A stretch of 64,000 bases of DNA from an uncultured bacterium (lineage in GTDB: Bacteria; Patescibacteriota; Saccharimonadia; Saccharimonadales; Saccharimonadaceae). The stretch's first letter is position 1; every line of letters starts with the position of its first letter. The position numbers and the translations under genes are program-made. The notes beneath the pieces were generated by a model. It worked only from the letters and a program-made list of their open reading frames with translations, was not told where the DNA came from and searched no databases. The stretch spans positions 62,001-126,000 of the forward strand of contig CALMFC010000014.1 in the NCBI GenBank assembly GCA_937863415.1, written 5' to 3'. Below, piece by piece: positions 26,635 to 35,219 of this stretch.

Positions 26635-27288
26635 ATGATAAAAATTCAAGTAATTACTTTGTTTCCAGAGATGTTCGACGGTGTGTTGAATAACTCGATG
26701 ATGTGGAAAGCTCAGGACCAAAAATTGGTCGAGTTTCGCATGGTTAATCTACGTCAGTTTGGGATTGGCCCTAGGCAGCAGGTTGACGATACGCCATATG
26801 GGGGTGGAGATGGCATGTTATTAAAACCCGAACCTCTGTTTGCAGCGATAAAGGAATCCAAGGCATACGACTCAGGTGCAAAGGTGGTGCTAATGACGCC
26901 ACGTGGGCAGCGCTGGGTGCAGGCAACCGCTAAACAGTGGGCTGATGCGAATGACGGTTATATCTTTGTTTGTGGCCGTTACGAGGGCTACGATGAGCGA
27001 ATACTTAGCTTAGTTGATGAGCAGATTAGCGTTGGCGATTATGTGCTAACTGGCGGCGAGCTGCCGGCAATGACGATTATCGACAGTATCGTCAGATTAA
27101 TTCCGGGAGTGCTAGGTGGCGAGAATAGCGCCGAGATTGAAAGCTTTAGCGACGGTGAGACACTAGAGTTTCCTCAATACACCAAACCAGCTGAATTTAA
27201 CGGCCTAAAAGTTCCTGACGTACTACTTAGCGGTAATCACGCCGAGATCGCCAAGTGGCGCGAGGCAAACTCGTTTAAGTCTAAATAA
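26635..27288 (+). CDS. trmD: tRNA (guanine-N1)-methyltransferase
   Basis: 217 residues, near the family's usual 230-250. Motifs: FPEMFDGVLNNSMM, DDTPYGGGDGMLLKPEP (about 50-66), the knot region CGRYEGYDERI (about 110-120) with YVLTGGELPAM following. It methylates G37 in tRNAs from S-adenosylmethionine. A TATGAT box ends 8 nt before the ATG, so it may also have a near-leaderless promoter past the upstream terminator. Confidence 0.96.
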   Translation: MIKIQVITLFPEMFDGVLNNSMMWKAQDQKLVEFRMVNLRQFGIGPRQQVDDTPYGGGDGMLLKPEPLFAAIKESKAYDSGAKVVLMTPRGQRWVQATAKQWADANDGYIFVCGRYEGYDERILSLVDEQISVGDYVLTGGELPAMTIIDSIVRLIPGVLGGENSAEIESFSDGETLEFPQYTKPAEFNGLKVPDVLLSGNHAEIAKWREANSFKSK

Positions 27289-27293
27289 GCAAA

Positions 27294-27313
27294 ACGCTCT
27301 CATAAAGAGAGCG
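27294..27313 (+). terminator. Hairpin after trmD
   Basis: ACGCTCTC/GAGAGCG arms with ATAAA loop just past the stop. No strong T run follows, so termination may be partial. The next 170 nt to 27480 hold no gene that I can see. Confidence 0.55.
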
Positions 27314-27484
27314 CATCACTTGTTGTGGTGAATGTCGTAGAGCGAGCGACACAACATATGTTTTTTTGGAGTTATGTTTGTTTTTTGTAACGTTCGCTTA
27401 TTGGTACTTTACTGTAAGAATTAAAAAAGCGCAAGCGTAATTGCAAAATCAACAACATTTGGTGGAAAACAGGGGCGAACGATG

Positions 27485-27490
27485 TATACT
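27485..27490 (+). promoter_or_regulatory. -10 box with leaderless spacing
   Basis: TATACT ends exactly 6 nt before the ATG at 27497; TTGGTG lies about 19 nt upstream. Confidence 0.55.
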
Positions 27491-27496
27491 AGGGCT

Positions 27497-27973
27497 ATGA
27501 GATTATTTGTCAAAGCTACCAAACCAACTCCACCCAAAACCAAAGACACCGTAAAAATCGCATATTTATATGTTGGAATATTGCTATTACTACTAGTGAC
27601 TCAGATTTTTACATTCAAAGGTTTGCTAAATTTGGCTGAAAGCTGGGGTATGCCTGGCGGAGTGCTGTTTTCTAATTGGCTAATTGCGGTACTAATTTTT
27701 GCCGAGATATTCGCATTACCGTTTCTACTTAGGTTAAGACTAAGTCCGTTGGCCAGAATAATGAGTATGGTAATGACCTGGATTGTACCTGTTATTTGGG
27801 TATTTATCTCACTTTGGATTAACATGTCCGTGAACGCCATTTCAAATGTTGGTATGTTAGGAACATTGGTCCAACTAGTGCCTGGATGGTGGGTAACGTT
27901 TATTGCTATTGCTATCGGAATTTTGGCCGCCTGGGCAAGTTGGGGTATGTGGCCAAAAAATAATAAGAAATAG
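27497..27973 (+). CDS. Small membrane protein, four helices
   Basis: 158 residues from the ATG at 27497, chosen because the -10 box would otherwise lie inside the gene. Helices at about 22-40, 57-78, 88-107 and 124-146. No catalytic motif. Not recognised; homologues, if any, are probably lineage-specific. Confidence 0.75.
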   Translation: MRLFVKATKPTPPKTKDTVKIAYLYVGILLLLLVTQIFTFKGLLNLAESWGMPGGVLFSNWLIAVLIFAEIFALPFLLRLRLSPLARIMSMVMTWIVPVIWVFISLWINMSVNAISNVGMLGTLVQLVPGWWVTFIAIAIGILAAWASWGMWPKNNKK

Positions 27974-28036
27974 TTGTTGATTTACACCGAACAAGGTATG
28001 ATTGAGGTATTAAAGAAGGAGTAAGGAGTAAGGGTT

Positions 28037-28582
28037 ATGGAGTTTGTTAATAAAATCGAAAATATGGTTGGGGGGTGGTTAAAGTCAGTACCTCATCTGC
28101 CGGCTGCGGGACAAAAATGGCTAGGTGTTAATGTTTGGTGGATCGTGCTAATCGGGGTTATCCTGAGCGGTATTGGTCTGTTGATGTCACTAGGTGGAAT
28201 TTTCACTGCGATGACATTCATTGGCGCAACCACAACCTATTACGGTGCTTTGGTAGCAGAGTCGTACACAGGTATGTGGTTTGTATCAGCAATAGTTTCT
28301 TTAATATTTAGTGCAGTGTCAGTCTTGATCTTGGCATTAGCAATTAATCCGCTCAAGAATCTACAAAAGAAAGGCTGGTCACTACTGTTCCTTTCTTGGT
28401 TAGTTAATGCTGTCGCGATTGTCGTCAACATTGTTTTGTCATTTAGCGTATTGACACTAATCATGGGTATCATCTTTGGTGGAATCGTCTTGGCGATTAG
28501 CGCTTACTTCATTTTTGAAATTCGCGGACAGTTCCAGGGTTCAACCAAGAAGGCCAAAGCGGCTACCGCAGCAACTAAATAA
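28037..28582 (+). CDS. Membrane protein of unknown function, four helices
   Basis: 181 residues with helices at about 35-58, 70-100, 112-135 and 137-160, and a basic Lys/Ala tail (TKKAKAATAATK). A GGAGTAAGGAG purine stretch precedes the ATG, so it has a normal ribosome site. No family recognised. Confidence 0.78.
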   Translation: MEFVNKIENMVGGWLKSVPHLPAAGQKWLGVNVWWIVLIGVILSGIGLLMSLGGIFTAMTFIGATTTYYGALVAESYTGMWFVSAIVSLIFSAVSVLILALAINPLKNLQKKGWSLLFLSWLVNAVAIVVNIVLSFSVLTLIMGIIFGGIVLAISAYFIFEIRGQFQGSTKKAKAATAATK

Positions 28583-28599
28583 AAATCAGCTGACTATAT

Positions 28600-28632
28600 A
28601 AATGTCGAGTCCTATTCCAGGCTCGACATTTA
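28600..28632. terminator. Hairpin between membrane protein and MFS gene
   Basis: AAATGTCGAG/CTCGACATTT perfect 10-bp stem; the 3' side ends in a short T run. Confidence 0.7.
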
Positions 28633-28657
28633 GTTTCTGGCCTAGGATAGCAGGGCG

Positions 28658-28663
28658 TATACT
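28658..28663 (+). promoter_or_regulatory. -10 box with leaderless spacing
   Basis: TATACT ends 6 nt before the MFS start at 28670. Confidence 0.55.
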
Positions 28664-28669
28664 GATGAT

Positions 28670-30028
28670 ATGAATAGGCACCAACGCTTGATCTTGATTA
28701 TTGCAATTTTGGCTTCGTTTGTGGCGTTTTTAGACGGTTCGGTCGTTGGCGTTGCTTTGCCTGCGATTAGTGAACAGCTAGGTGGTGGACTACTGACCCA
28801 ACAGTGGGTAAATGACGCCTATTTGATTACACTAGGAACGTTGATTTTAGCGGCAGGATCGCTGTCGGATATATTCGGTCGTAAAAAGATTATTACGATT
28901 GGGTTGTACGGCTTTTTAATAGCGTCAATTCTGTGCGCAATAGCGCCGACAGGAGTATTTTTGATTTTAGCTCGCGGTTTACAGGGCGTTGCTGGAGCAT
29001 TACTGGTACCGTGCTCACTAGCGTTAATAATTAGCGCATTTTCGGGTAAAGCCCAGGGGAAAGCAATTGGCACTTGGACTGCCTGGACCAGTGTTGCTTT
29101 TGTGGCTGGGCCATTAATTGGCGGATTGATGGTTGATTTCGTGTCGTGGCGACTGGTGTTTGCTATCAATGTTATTCCGATTGTAGCGGCACTTTGGTTA
29201 TTGCGATCGACCGAAATTGCTAATGTAACTAGTCAAAGGAGTCGGATTGACTTCACGGGCATATGGTTAGGAATCGTGGCGCTAGGCGGAATTGTCTATG
29301 CACTGATTGAACAGGGTCATTATGGATGGTCGAATCCGATAATTTATGGCACGTTTAGCATTGGACTAGTTGCTATGGTCGCGTTTTTGATACATGAGCG
29401 TCGGACGCCTAGTCCGATGTTGCCGCTGACGCTATTTTACGTTCGGAACTTTAGTTTTGGCAATATAGCGACGTTTATGATTTATGCTGCGCTGTCATTA
29501 CAGGGATTTTTGTTAGTTATATTCTTGCAGCAAGCGGCGGGGTATTCGGCACTGGCAGCCGGCATGGCGTCCATTCCAATTACATTGATATTAATTGCAT
29601 TGTCGTCCCGATTCGGAGCGCTGTCGGGTACTTACGGTCCCAGGTTCTTTATGGCGGCTGGACCGACTATAAGTGGTATCGTTGCGCTAATGCTATTGAT
29701 GGTACAAGTGCCGGCAGATTATGTTACGCAGCTGCTACCTGGAATAGTTGTATTTGGTTTGGGTCTAGCTATGACGGTCGCACCGCTGACATCTGCCATA
29801 CTTGGATCAATCAAACAGTCGCAGGCGGGGATTGGGTCGGCTGTTAATAACGCTGTTTCTAGGATTGCCGGATTACTAGCAATTGCCGCTATCGGAATTT
29901 TTATCGGTACAAGTGTTGATTTGGCTGGGTTTCATATCGGAATGATAATATGTGCTATATTACTTATGCTAGGTGGCGTTGTATCGGCGGTTAGTATAAG
30001 TAATGAATTAGTTGTTGAGGAGAAATAA
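28670..30028 (+). CDS. MFS drug:H+ antiporter, 14-helix (DHA2/EmrB) type
   Basis: 452 residues with about 14 helices. DHA2 signs: FLDGSVVGVALPAI in helix 1, WVNDAYLITLGTLILAAGSLSDIFGRK through the helix 2-3 loop, and LQGVAGALLVPCSLALI in helix 4-5. Likely exports toxic organic compounds using the proton gradient. The stop overlaps the ATG of the following PAP2 gene. Confidence 0.9.
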   Translation: MNRHQRLILIIAILASFVAFLDGSVVGVALPAISEQLGGGLLTQQWVNDAYLITLGTLILAAGSLSDIFGRKKIITIGLYGFLIASILCAIAPTGVFLILARGLQGVAGALLVPCSLALIISAFSGKAQGKAIGTWTAWTSVAFVAGPLIGGLMVDFVSWRLVFAINVIPIVAALWLLRSTEIANVTSQRSRIDFTGIWLGIVALGGIVYALIEQGHYGWSNPIIYGTFSIGLVAMVAFLIHERRTPSPMLPLTLFYVRNFSFGNIATFMIYAALSLQGFLLVIFLQQAAGYSALAAGMASIPITLILIALSSRFGALSGTYGPRFFMAAGPTISGIVALMLLMVQVPADYVTQLLPGIVVFGLGLAMTVAPLTSAILGSIKQSQAGIGSAVNNAVSRIAGLLAIAAIGIFIGTSVDLAGFHIGMIICAILLMLGGVVSAVSISNELVVEEK

Positions 30029-30507
30029 TGGACATTTTTATAATCTTTATTGCCAAGTATTTTATTGTGATTCCGATCATCGCTGCAATATTTGTTGCTT
30101 GGCGATTCAAGAATCGAAAAGATATTTTGAAATTTATTTTGGTCGTATTAGTTGGTGGAATTTTGTCGTTAATCTTAGCTAAGGTTGCTTCGATGCTGTG
30201 GTATAACCCAAGACCATTCGTGGTCGGGAACTTTACTCCACTCATTCCGCACGCTGCTGATAACGGCTTTCCCTCAGATCATGTTTTGCTGGCATCATTC
30301 CTTGGTTGGACGATACTGAGGTACTCTAAGAAGATTGGCATTGGGGTGCTTGTTGTGGCTGCAATAATTGGAATCTCTAGGGTGATGGCTGGTGTTCACC
30401 ACCCAATTGATGTTATTGGTAGTTTTGTGGTTAGTGGTCTAGTTGTTGGATTGATGGTGTTAGCCGAATATCTTATTAAGCGAAGAATAGGCCAAGTTAA
30501 AACGTAG
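30028..30507 (+). CDS. PAP2-family phosphatase (undecaprenyl-diphosphatase-like)
   Basis: 159 residues with about five helices. PAP2 motifs: YNPRPF (about 56-61), GFPSDHVLLAS (about 76-86) and SRVMAGVHHPIDVIG (about 117-131), containing the catalytic His residues. Probably recycles undecaprenyl diphosphate at the membrane. Co-transcribed with the MFS gene. The copy on the mobile element (3255-3812) is a distant relative. Confidence 0.88.
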   Translation: MDIFIIFIAKYFIVIPIIAAIFVAWRFKNRKDILKFILVVLVGGILSLILAKVASMLWYNPRPFVVGNFTPLIPHAADNGFPSDHVLLASFLGWTILRYSKKIGIGVLVVAAIIGISRVMAGVHHPIDVIGSFVVSGLVVGLMVLAEYLIKRRIGQVKT

Positions 30508-30728
30508 TCTGAGGCGCCTGTTGATCGTTCATGTCTTGCTCGGCGAACCCACTGATTTAGACGTTTTGTGACTTCGGGTGAAGGTTGTTTTTTGTTCATA
30601 GGGTTATCATAACAAATAAGTATTCGTTAGTACGAACAGTTGTTTAGTTGTTGTTCAGTCTGTTTTGGCTGGGGCGGAGGTGTTAAATACTTTTTCTTGG
30701 CTTGGGTTAGTGATCGCGTTCCAGAAGT
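30508..30728. other. Gap containing a stray tRNA-Gln 3' fragment
   Basis: No convincing gene. At 30666-30680 a 15-nt stretch equals the antisense of the tRNA-Gln 3' end including CCA. A small minus-strand frame from 30599 (MNKKQPSPEVTKRLNQWVRR) has a plausible start but runs into the PAP2 gene. Confidence 0.5.
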
Positions 30729-31184
30729 TTAAATTTGCGCTTTTTGAATTTTCTTTTGAATTTCTTCCAACCGAGATAGATCCATCTCTGGACCCTCAAG
30801 TGTCGTGATCCAGCCACGGTATTCCTCGACAAACTCTTTTTCTTCACTCCATACACCGGTCTGAGAGGCAAGTTCACCGTATAGCGGGTATAGTTTTGCA
30901 TGAACATGTGCAACACCAGTTCCTTCAAATACCATTGCTACGCGTTTTACGTCTAATGCTTTCTCAAGAAGCTTAGCCACCTTTTTGACAGCATTCATAA
31001 ATTCCGTATATAGCTCAGAATTCAGGTCAAATATATAATCTCCGGGGTTATATTTAGGAATAACAACAGTTAATCCGGGCGTATTTGGAAACGGCGTAAG
31101 AAAAGCTATGAAACTCTCGTTCTCCCATACTTTGTAGCTAGTAATATCGTTGCGTATAATTTTATCAAAAATTGTATCAGTCAT
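30729..31184 (-). CDS. HIT-family protein with HxHxK motif
   Basis: 151 residues. HIT fold segments: FIAFLTPFPNTPGLTVVIPK near 25-45 and the active-site region GTGVAHVHAKLYPLYG near 103. The histidine triad reads H-V-H-A-K, so the third His is Lys while the first and the presumed nucleophilic second His remain. This variant is found in a HIT subfamily. It likely hydrolyses a nucleotidyl phosphoramidate or dinucleotide; the substrate is unknown. I use ATG at 31184 over a TTG at 31205. Confidence 0.88.
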   Translation of the reverse strand: MTDTIFDKIIRNDITSYKVWENESFIAFLTPFPNTPGLTVVIPKYNPGDYIFDLNSELYTEFMNAVKKVAKLLEKALDVKRVAMVFEGTGVAHVHAKLYPLYGELASQTGVWSEEKEFVEEYRGWITTLEGPEMDLSRLEEIQKKIQKAQI

Positions 31185-31199
31185 AGTTTCGATTATATC

Positions 31200-31228
31200 A
31201 AACAAAAGAACCTCTGATTCGAGGTTCT
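31200..31228 (-). terminator. Terminator after the tRNA-Gln 3' duplicate
   Basis: On the minus strand AGAACCTC/GAGGTTCT followed by TTTTG. It closes the small unit that starts at tRNA-Gln. Confidence 0.75.
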
Positions 31229-31243
31229 AAAGCATAAGCGTCT

Positions 31244-31264
31244 TGGCTGGGGCGGAGGGATTCG
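31244..31264 (-). repeat. Duplicate of the tRNA-Gln 3' end (21 nt)
   Basis: Identical to the last 21 nt of tRNA-Gln, from the T loop to CCA. It ends 189 nt past the gene's own 3' end and is preceded directly by the R1 terminal hairpin. Confidence 0.9.
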
Positions 31265-31390
31265 GTCACTTTCAGCGACCCCGAAACTTCACGATTGCAA
31301 TCATAGATTGCATCGGAAGGTTTCCTTGCAGATTGCCACTCGGCAATCTTCACCCCCTCATGCCACTCGGGGCTTCGAACCCTACGGTCT
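31265..31390 (-). repeat. R1 structured repeat, copy d (tRNA-Gln)
   Basis: Minus strand: GTAGGGTTCGA, CCGAGT, hairpin GATTGCC-GAGT-GGCAATC, GCAAGG, GATG, a variable hairpin, and GGTCGC-TGAAA-GTGACC. Same order as copy c; the first hairpin differs by paired changes (ACTGCC/GGCAGT against ATTGCC/GGCAAT), so pairing is conserved rather than sequence. Confidence 0.8.
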
Positions 31391-31393
31391 CAG

Positions 31394-31432
31394 TTATATA
31401 AAAAGACCAAGCAAATACTTAGTCTTTTTATA
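31394..31432 (-). terminator. Terminator after tRNA-Gln
   Basis: Minus strand: TATAAAAAGAC/GTCTTTTTATA arms right after the CCA. Confidence 0.8.
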
Positions 31433-31507
31433 TGGCTGGGGCGGAGGGATTCGAACCCCCGAATGTCGGCACCAAAAGCCGATGCCTTACCACTTGGCGA
31501 CGCCCCA
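31433..31507 (-). tRNA. tRNA-Gln (TTG)
   Basis: 75 nt with encoded CCA. Acceptor TGGGGCG/CGCCCCA, anticodon stem TCGGC/GCCGA with loop TTTTGGT, T stem GGGGG/CCCTC with loop TTCGAAT. Flanked by partial copies of itself on both sides. Confidence 0.95.
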
Positions 31508-31725
31508 TTAGGTTGAGGTGAAATGTACAGACAGGTATACGTATGTCGACGGTGGCTTTCGGTGCTAAATTGGCACTCATTCTATCTTGTTGTCCGAGGA
31601 CAACGGGCCGACGCCTTACCACTTGGCGACGCCCCAGTATTGGTAGTTGGTAGGTAGTAGTTGGTAGGTGGTGCAGTCAACAACTACGGAGGTGATTATA
31701 GCACGGGGTGGGGTGTGTGCTCAAG
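31508..31725 (-). other. Upstream region with a tRNA-Gln 5' fragment
   Basis: No gene. At 31606-31636, on the minus strand, about 31 nt repeat the 5' part of tRNA-Gln up to the anticodon stem with two differences. An unrelated hairpin (TTGTCC/GGACAA) then replaces the anticodon loop. Downstream 31637-31670 has short TTGGTAG-type tandem repeats. Confidence 0.65.
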
Positions 31726-32076
31726 CTACAATGGGTTAACTATGTAATCAAGCAGAACTTTGGCTTGATTTTGGTCTGGGTCGTGTGCGCCGTATAGCAG
31801 AGTAACTTTGTCGTGGGTTTTTATCAGGTCTTTTAGTTGTTTGACGGCTGGATTGGCGTCGAGTTCGGCTTGGTATTTGGTTTTAAACTCGCTGTAACGT
31901 TCGGGTTGGTGGCCGAACCACTTACGTAACTCATCAGTCGGTCCGACTTCTTTGATCCATTCGTCTAGTGCGGCTTTTTCTTTACTAACGCCACGGGGCC
32001 ACAGTCGATCGACTAATACGCGGTAGCCATCAGTCTCGGCTGGCTCATCATAAATACGTTTAATTTGGACTGTCAT
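31726..32076 (-). CDS. DUF488 (YeaO-like) protein
   Basis: 116 residues matching the YeaO pattern: IKRIYDEPAETDGYRVLVDRLWPRG at the start, LDEWIKEVGPTDELRKWFGH in the middle, VTLLYGAHDPDQNQA near the end. A small cytoplasmic family of unknown biochemical role. It stands alone. Confidence 0.92.
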   Translation of the reverse strand: MTVQIKRIYDEPAETDGYRVLVDRLWPRGVSKEKAALDEWIKEVGPTDELRKWFGHQPERYSEFKTKYQAELDANPAVKQLKDLIKTHDKVTLLYGAHDPDQNQAKVLLDYIVNPL

Positions 32077-32161
32077 TACTCTATTATACTCTTTACCATG
32101 CGCGGTCTATTGTTATGGTCGTGGTTATGGTAATATGTAGCCAATAATCAAGGGGGTAATT

Positions 32162-32803
32162 ATGGATCAAGAGCCTAAATTAGACGAAACATCAGCAAAA
32201 AAGCCCGTAAAACCTAAACGAAACTCAAAATGGCTACTAATGTTGCCACCAGCGGTGTTGCTACTGGTTGCTGCGGCTGCAGCTGGAGCTTATTTTTGGC
32301 AACAGGCTATTATTGATTCTAATAACAAAGAAATGAGTAGTTTGCGCGATCAAGTTGAAAATCTGAAAGCGCAATTAGCCAAACAAGAAAAACCAGCCTC
32401 AACTAGTGAACCTAAAACAGCTGTGTCTGTACCGAACAGCCAAACTCGCGACAACACCGAAGCTGCAATTGAATCTGGTAATTATGCAGCACTGTTAAAT
32501 GTTTTCGCGGATAAGGTAGATTATTTGATTGCGGCCAGCGAAGCGGCGGGCGAGCATACGGCGGCTCAGGCAGTTGAAGATTTAAAGTATCTAGATTCAG
32601 CATCGTCGCCATGGGACTTTAATTTGCCAACTAGCGAGCTAGAATCTTATGCTGCTTCGCCTTATTACGGCAAATACTTCCCAGCAACTGGCGCTGTAGT
32701 AGGCAAATCAGCAGATAACAAGGTCGTTTCACTAATCTTTAACTCAGACGGTAAAATTGTCACATTATTCATGGCAGCTGACGCGACGTTACTGAACGAA
32801 TAA
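32162..32803 (+). CDS. Single-pass membrane protein, unknown extracytoplasmic domain
   Basis: 213 residues. Cytoplasmic basic N-terminus (about 1-25), one helix rich in Ala/Leu/Val at about 26-48, a short coiled coil (SSLRDQVENLKAQLAKQ), a Ser/Thr/Pro linker and a globular domain of about 110 residues with YLIAASEAAGEHTAAQAVEDLKYL. No family recognised. GGGGG precedes the ATG. Confidence 0.75.
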   Translation: MDQEPKLDETSAKKPVKPKRNSKWLLMLPPAVLLLVAAAAAGAYFWQQAIIDSNNKEMSSLRDQVENLKAQLAKQEKPASTSEPKTAVSVPNSQTRDNTEAAIESGNYAALLNVFADKVDYLIAASEAAGEHTAAQAVEDLKYLDSASSPWDFNLPTSELESYAASPYYGKYFPATGAVVGKSADNKVVSLIFNSDGKIVTLFMAADATLLNE

Positions 32804-32854
32804 ACCGCGTTTGACACTAAGTGCTATAATTAGATCAGAAACAAAGGAGGCTAA

Positions 32855-33532
32855 ATGTCCAATCTATTAAAACTGACTCGTAGTTATGACGAGGTCGGTA
32901 ATATCCGCACGTTTATTTTCGAGACCGGTGGTCTAGAGTGGCAAGCGGGGCAGTATCAATACTATCTATTACCAAAAATTGTGGGTGAAGACGGTGAAAA
33001 AGGTCGATTCTTTACGATCTCTAGCGCACCGAGCGAACACGAAATCCATATCTCGACTCGCGTGACCGACAGTAAATTCAAACAAGCACTAAATAATCTG
33101 CAACCCGGTGACACTATCGAGCGCAAAGATATCGAAGGTGACTTTACATGGGAAGACGAATCCGATAAACGCGTGGTTTTGGTAGCAGCCGGTATTGGTT
33201 CGACGCCATATCGCAGCATGTTGCTTGAGCGTCACGCGACTGGCAAGCCACTGTCGGCAACACTGCTATATTATAGTCGCGATAACGACATTGCGTTTAG
33301 GAACGAACTAGATGAATTGGTCGAACAACACCCAGAGTTAACCGTCAGTTACATAATTGGCCAATCTGTTACGGCAGATAGTATTATGCAAAATGCGCCG
33401 GAATACAAAAACCAAACTGTGTATATTTCAGGCCCAGAACCAATGGTTGATTCAATTGGCGAAGACTTAAAGGCTAGTGGAGTAGATTTGAAACAAGATT
33501 GGTTCCCAGGCTACGACGAGTCTAGCTTCTAA
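32855..33532 (+). CDS. Ferredoxin-NADP reductase-type flavoprotein
   Basis: 225 residues. FAD-binding barrel with RFFTISSAP (about 50-58), the RxYS-type flavin motif, then the nucleotide-binding part with VLVAAGIGSTPYRSML (about 107-122) and ISGPEPMVDSIGEDL near the C-terminus. Transfers electrons between NAD(P)H and a protein or small acceptor. No partner domain is fused. AAAGGAGG precedes the ATG. Confidence 0.9.
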   Translation: MSNLLKLTRSYDEVGNIRTFIFETGGLEWQAGQYQYYLLPKIVGEDGEKGRFFTISSAPSEHEIHISTRVTDSKFKQALNNLQPGDTIERKDIEGDFTWEDESDKRVVLVAAGIGSTPYRSMLLERHATGKPLSATLLYYSRDNDIAFRNELDELVEQHPELTVSYIIGQSVTADSIMQNAPEYKNQTVYISGPEPMVDSIGEDLKASGVDLKQDWFPGYDESSF

Positions 33533-33610
33533 TAAGCATAAGCTTGAACTTGTTTTTGCGCATCAGGCAAAAATAACATATAATACACCTAAATTGCATG
33601 GAGGTGTAAT

Positions 33611-34099
33611 ATGGCCAAGGTTATCAAAGAGGAAACAATCCAGGCTCAGGTAATTAGCCCGATCTATTCAGCGTGGCGAATCACAGCCGTTGGTGCGGCA
33701 CTAGGTGCTGTTTACTGGGGTTTAACAGCGTTAATTGATTACTTTATTATTACACCCGTATTTTGCAGATCGGCCGGTAATACAACCGTTTGTTTGAATT
33801 CGGTGTCGGTATCTGGTGATATCGCTACGATTTTGGTCGCCGTCATCGGTATTGCTATTATGATTCGCCTGCGTATTATGCAGCCGTTAATTATTGCAGT
33901 TGCCTCGGCGGCGGTGCTTTGGGGGCTGGGCGGTTGGACTAATGGTCTGGCGTGGGGTGAAATAGTTGCTTGGAGTGCATTGCTGTACGGATTGGCGTAC
34001 CTGCTGTTTTCGTGGATTGCGCGCTATAACCGAATTGTTCCTGTTCTGGTGTACATAGTCGCTATAATTTTGATTATTCGAATTATGTTGGTTTTATAG
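33611..34099 (+). CDS. Membrane protein, function unknown
   Basis: 162 residues, about five helices beginning near residue 25. Two Cys residues (FCRSAGNTTVCLN) lie in the first loop. GGAGGTG ribosome site. No family recognised. Confidence 0.75.
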   Translation: MAKVIKEETIQAQVISPIYSAWRITAVGAALGAVYWGLTALIDYFIITPVFCRSAGNTTVCLNSVSVSGDIATILVAVIGIAIMIRLRIMQPLIIAVASAAVLWGLGGWTNGLAWGEIVAWSALLYGLAYLLFSWIARYNRIVPVLVYIVAIILIIRIMLVL

Positions 34100-34133
34100 T
34101 TTAGCGTTGCCAGTTGTCGGTACGTTTAGGTGG

Positions 34134-34139
34134 TATACT
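34134..34139 (+). promoter_or_regulatory. rmuC -10 box with leaderless spacing
   Basis: TATACT ends 6 nt before the ATG at 34146. Confidence 0.55.
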
Positions 34140-34145
34140 AAACAC

Positions 34146-35219
34146 ATGGATCAAACTGCTTTAATCGTGATTTTGGGTGTAGTAATTGTTGGCTTTGCCA
34201 TTATTTTGTTTGTATTAAATCAACGCATGAAAGAGCTGAAAAGTTCAAGTGCTGTCGAGTTGTTAAAAAGTGACGTCACAGAACTGTCACGTGGTATTAA
34301 TGATTTGCAAAAATCAGTTGGCGATAAATTAGAACGCAGTAGTTCGTCGATGCAGGTTTCAATGCAAAAACAACTTAGCGAAAGCGCAAAGTTGGTTGCG
34401 GATGTGTCTAGTCGTTTAGCCAAGTTAGACGAAACTAATCGCCGGGTGGTTGACGTGGCCGATGAACTAAAGACTTTGCAAAATGTCTTGCAGAACCCTA
34501 AACAGCGCGGTGTTTTTGGTGAATATTATCTGGAATCAGTGCTTGAAAACATACTGCCAACCAAAAATTATCAAATGCAGTACAAGTTCAAAGACAATGA
34601 AACAGTTGATGCTGTTGTGTTCCTCGACAAGGGTCAGATATTACCAATCGATAGCAAGTTCAGCCTAGAAAACTATAATCGTATGGTGTCAGTCAAAGAC
34701 AAACCAGACCGACAAAAACTACTCGACAAGGTTCGAATGGATTTAAAGAGTCGTATCGATGAAACCAGCAAATATATTCGTCCAAGCGAAGGCACCATGG
34801 ACTTTGCATTTATGTTCATACCTAGCGAATCACTGTATTACGACTTATTAATTGGTGATGTTGGAACGGGTTCGAGCGCTAGAGATTTGATTGAGTATGC
34901 CTTTCGTGACAAAAAGGTGATCATCGTTAGCCCGACTAGCTTTATGGCGTACTTACAAACAGTCTTACAGGGCCTGCGAAGTTTGCAGATTGAAGAGCAA
35001 GCCAAGGATATCCAAATTAGGGTCGGCAAACTAGGCCAACATATCGGCAAGTTTGAAGAGTATATGAAACGCCTGGGCAATGCGTTAGGCGTAACTGTTA
35101 ATCACTATAACTCGGCACATAAAGAGCTAGGTAAGGTAGATAAAGACATTATCAAGATTGCCGGCAATGACTCGTCAGTTGAGCCGCTACTAATCGATCG
35201 CCCCCGCGACGATGAATAA
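34146..35219 (+). CDS. rmuC: DNA recombination protein RmuC
   Basis: About 357 residues: N-terminal membrane helix (about 4-24), a coiled coil (about 28-115), then the RmuC nuclease-like domain with NPKQRGVFGEYYLESVLENILP (about 120-141), VDAVVFLDKGQILPIDSKFSLENY and FAFMFIPSESLYYDLL. The PIDSKF segment is family-typical. RmuC limits DNA inversion and rearrangement in other bacteria, which matters in a genome with many inverted repeats. Start chosen from the -10 box. Confidence 0.94.
   Translation: MDQTALIVILGVVIVGFAIILFVLNQRMKELKSSSAVELLKSDVTELSRGINDLQKSVGDKLERSSSSMQVSMQKQLSESAKLVADVSSRLAKLDETNRRVVDVADELKTLQNVLQNPKQRGVFGEYYLESVLENILPTKNYQMQYKFKDNETVDAVVFLDKGQILPIDSKFSLENYNRMVSVKDKPDRQKLLDKVRMDLKSRIDETSKYIRPSEGTMDFAFMFIPSESLYYDLLIGDVGTGSSARDLIEYAFRDKKVIIVSPTSFMAYLQTVLQGLRSLQIEEQAKDIQIRVGKLGQHIGKFEEYMKRLGNALGVTVNHYNSAHKELGKVDKDIIKIAGNDSSVEPLLIDRPRDDE

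Noticed and set aside
30396-30599. Minus-strand 67-aa frame with a plausible start
   Set aside because: Most of it lies antisense to the well-supported PAP2 gene, and the later part reads as a shadow of that gene.
31637-31672. Tandem TTGGTAG repeats as a CRISPR or functional array
   Set aside because: Units are too short and irregular with no spacers. No CRISPR array or cas gene is seen anywhere in the window.
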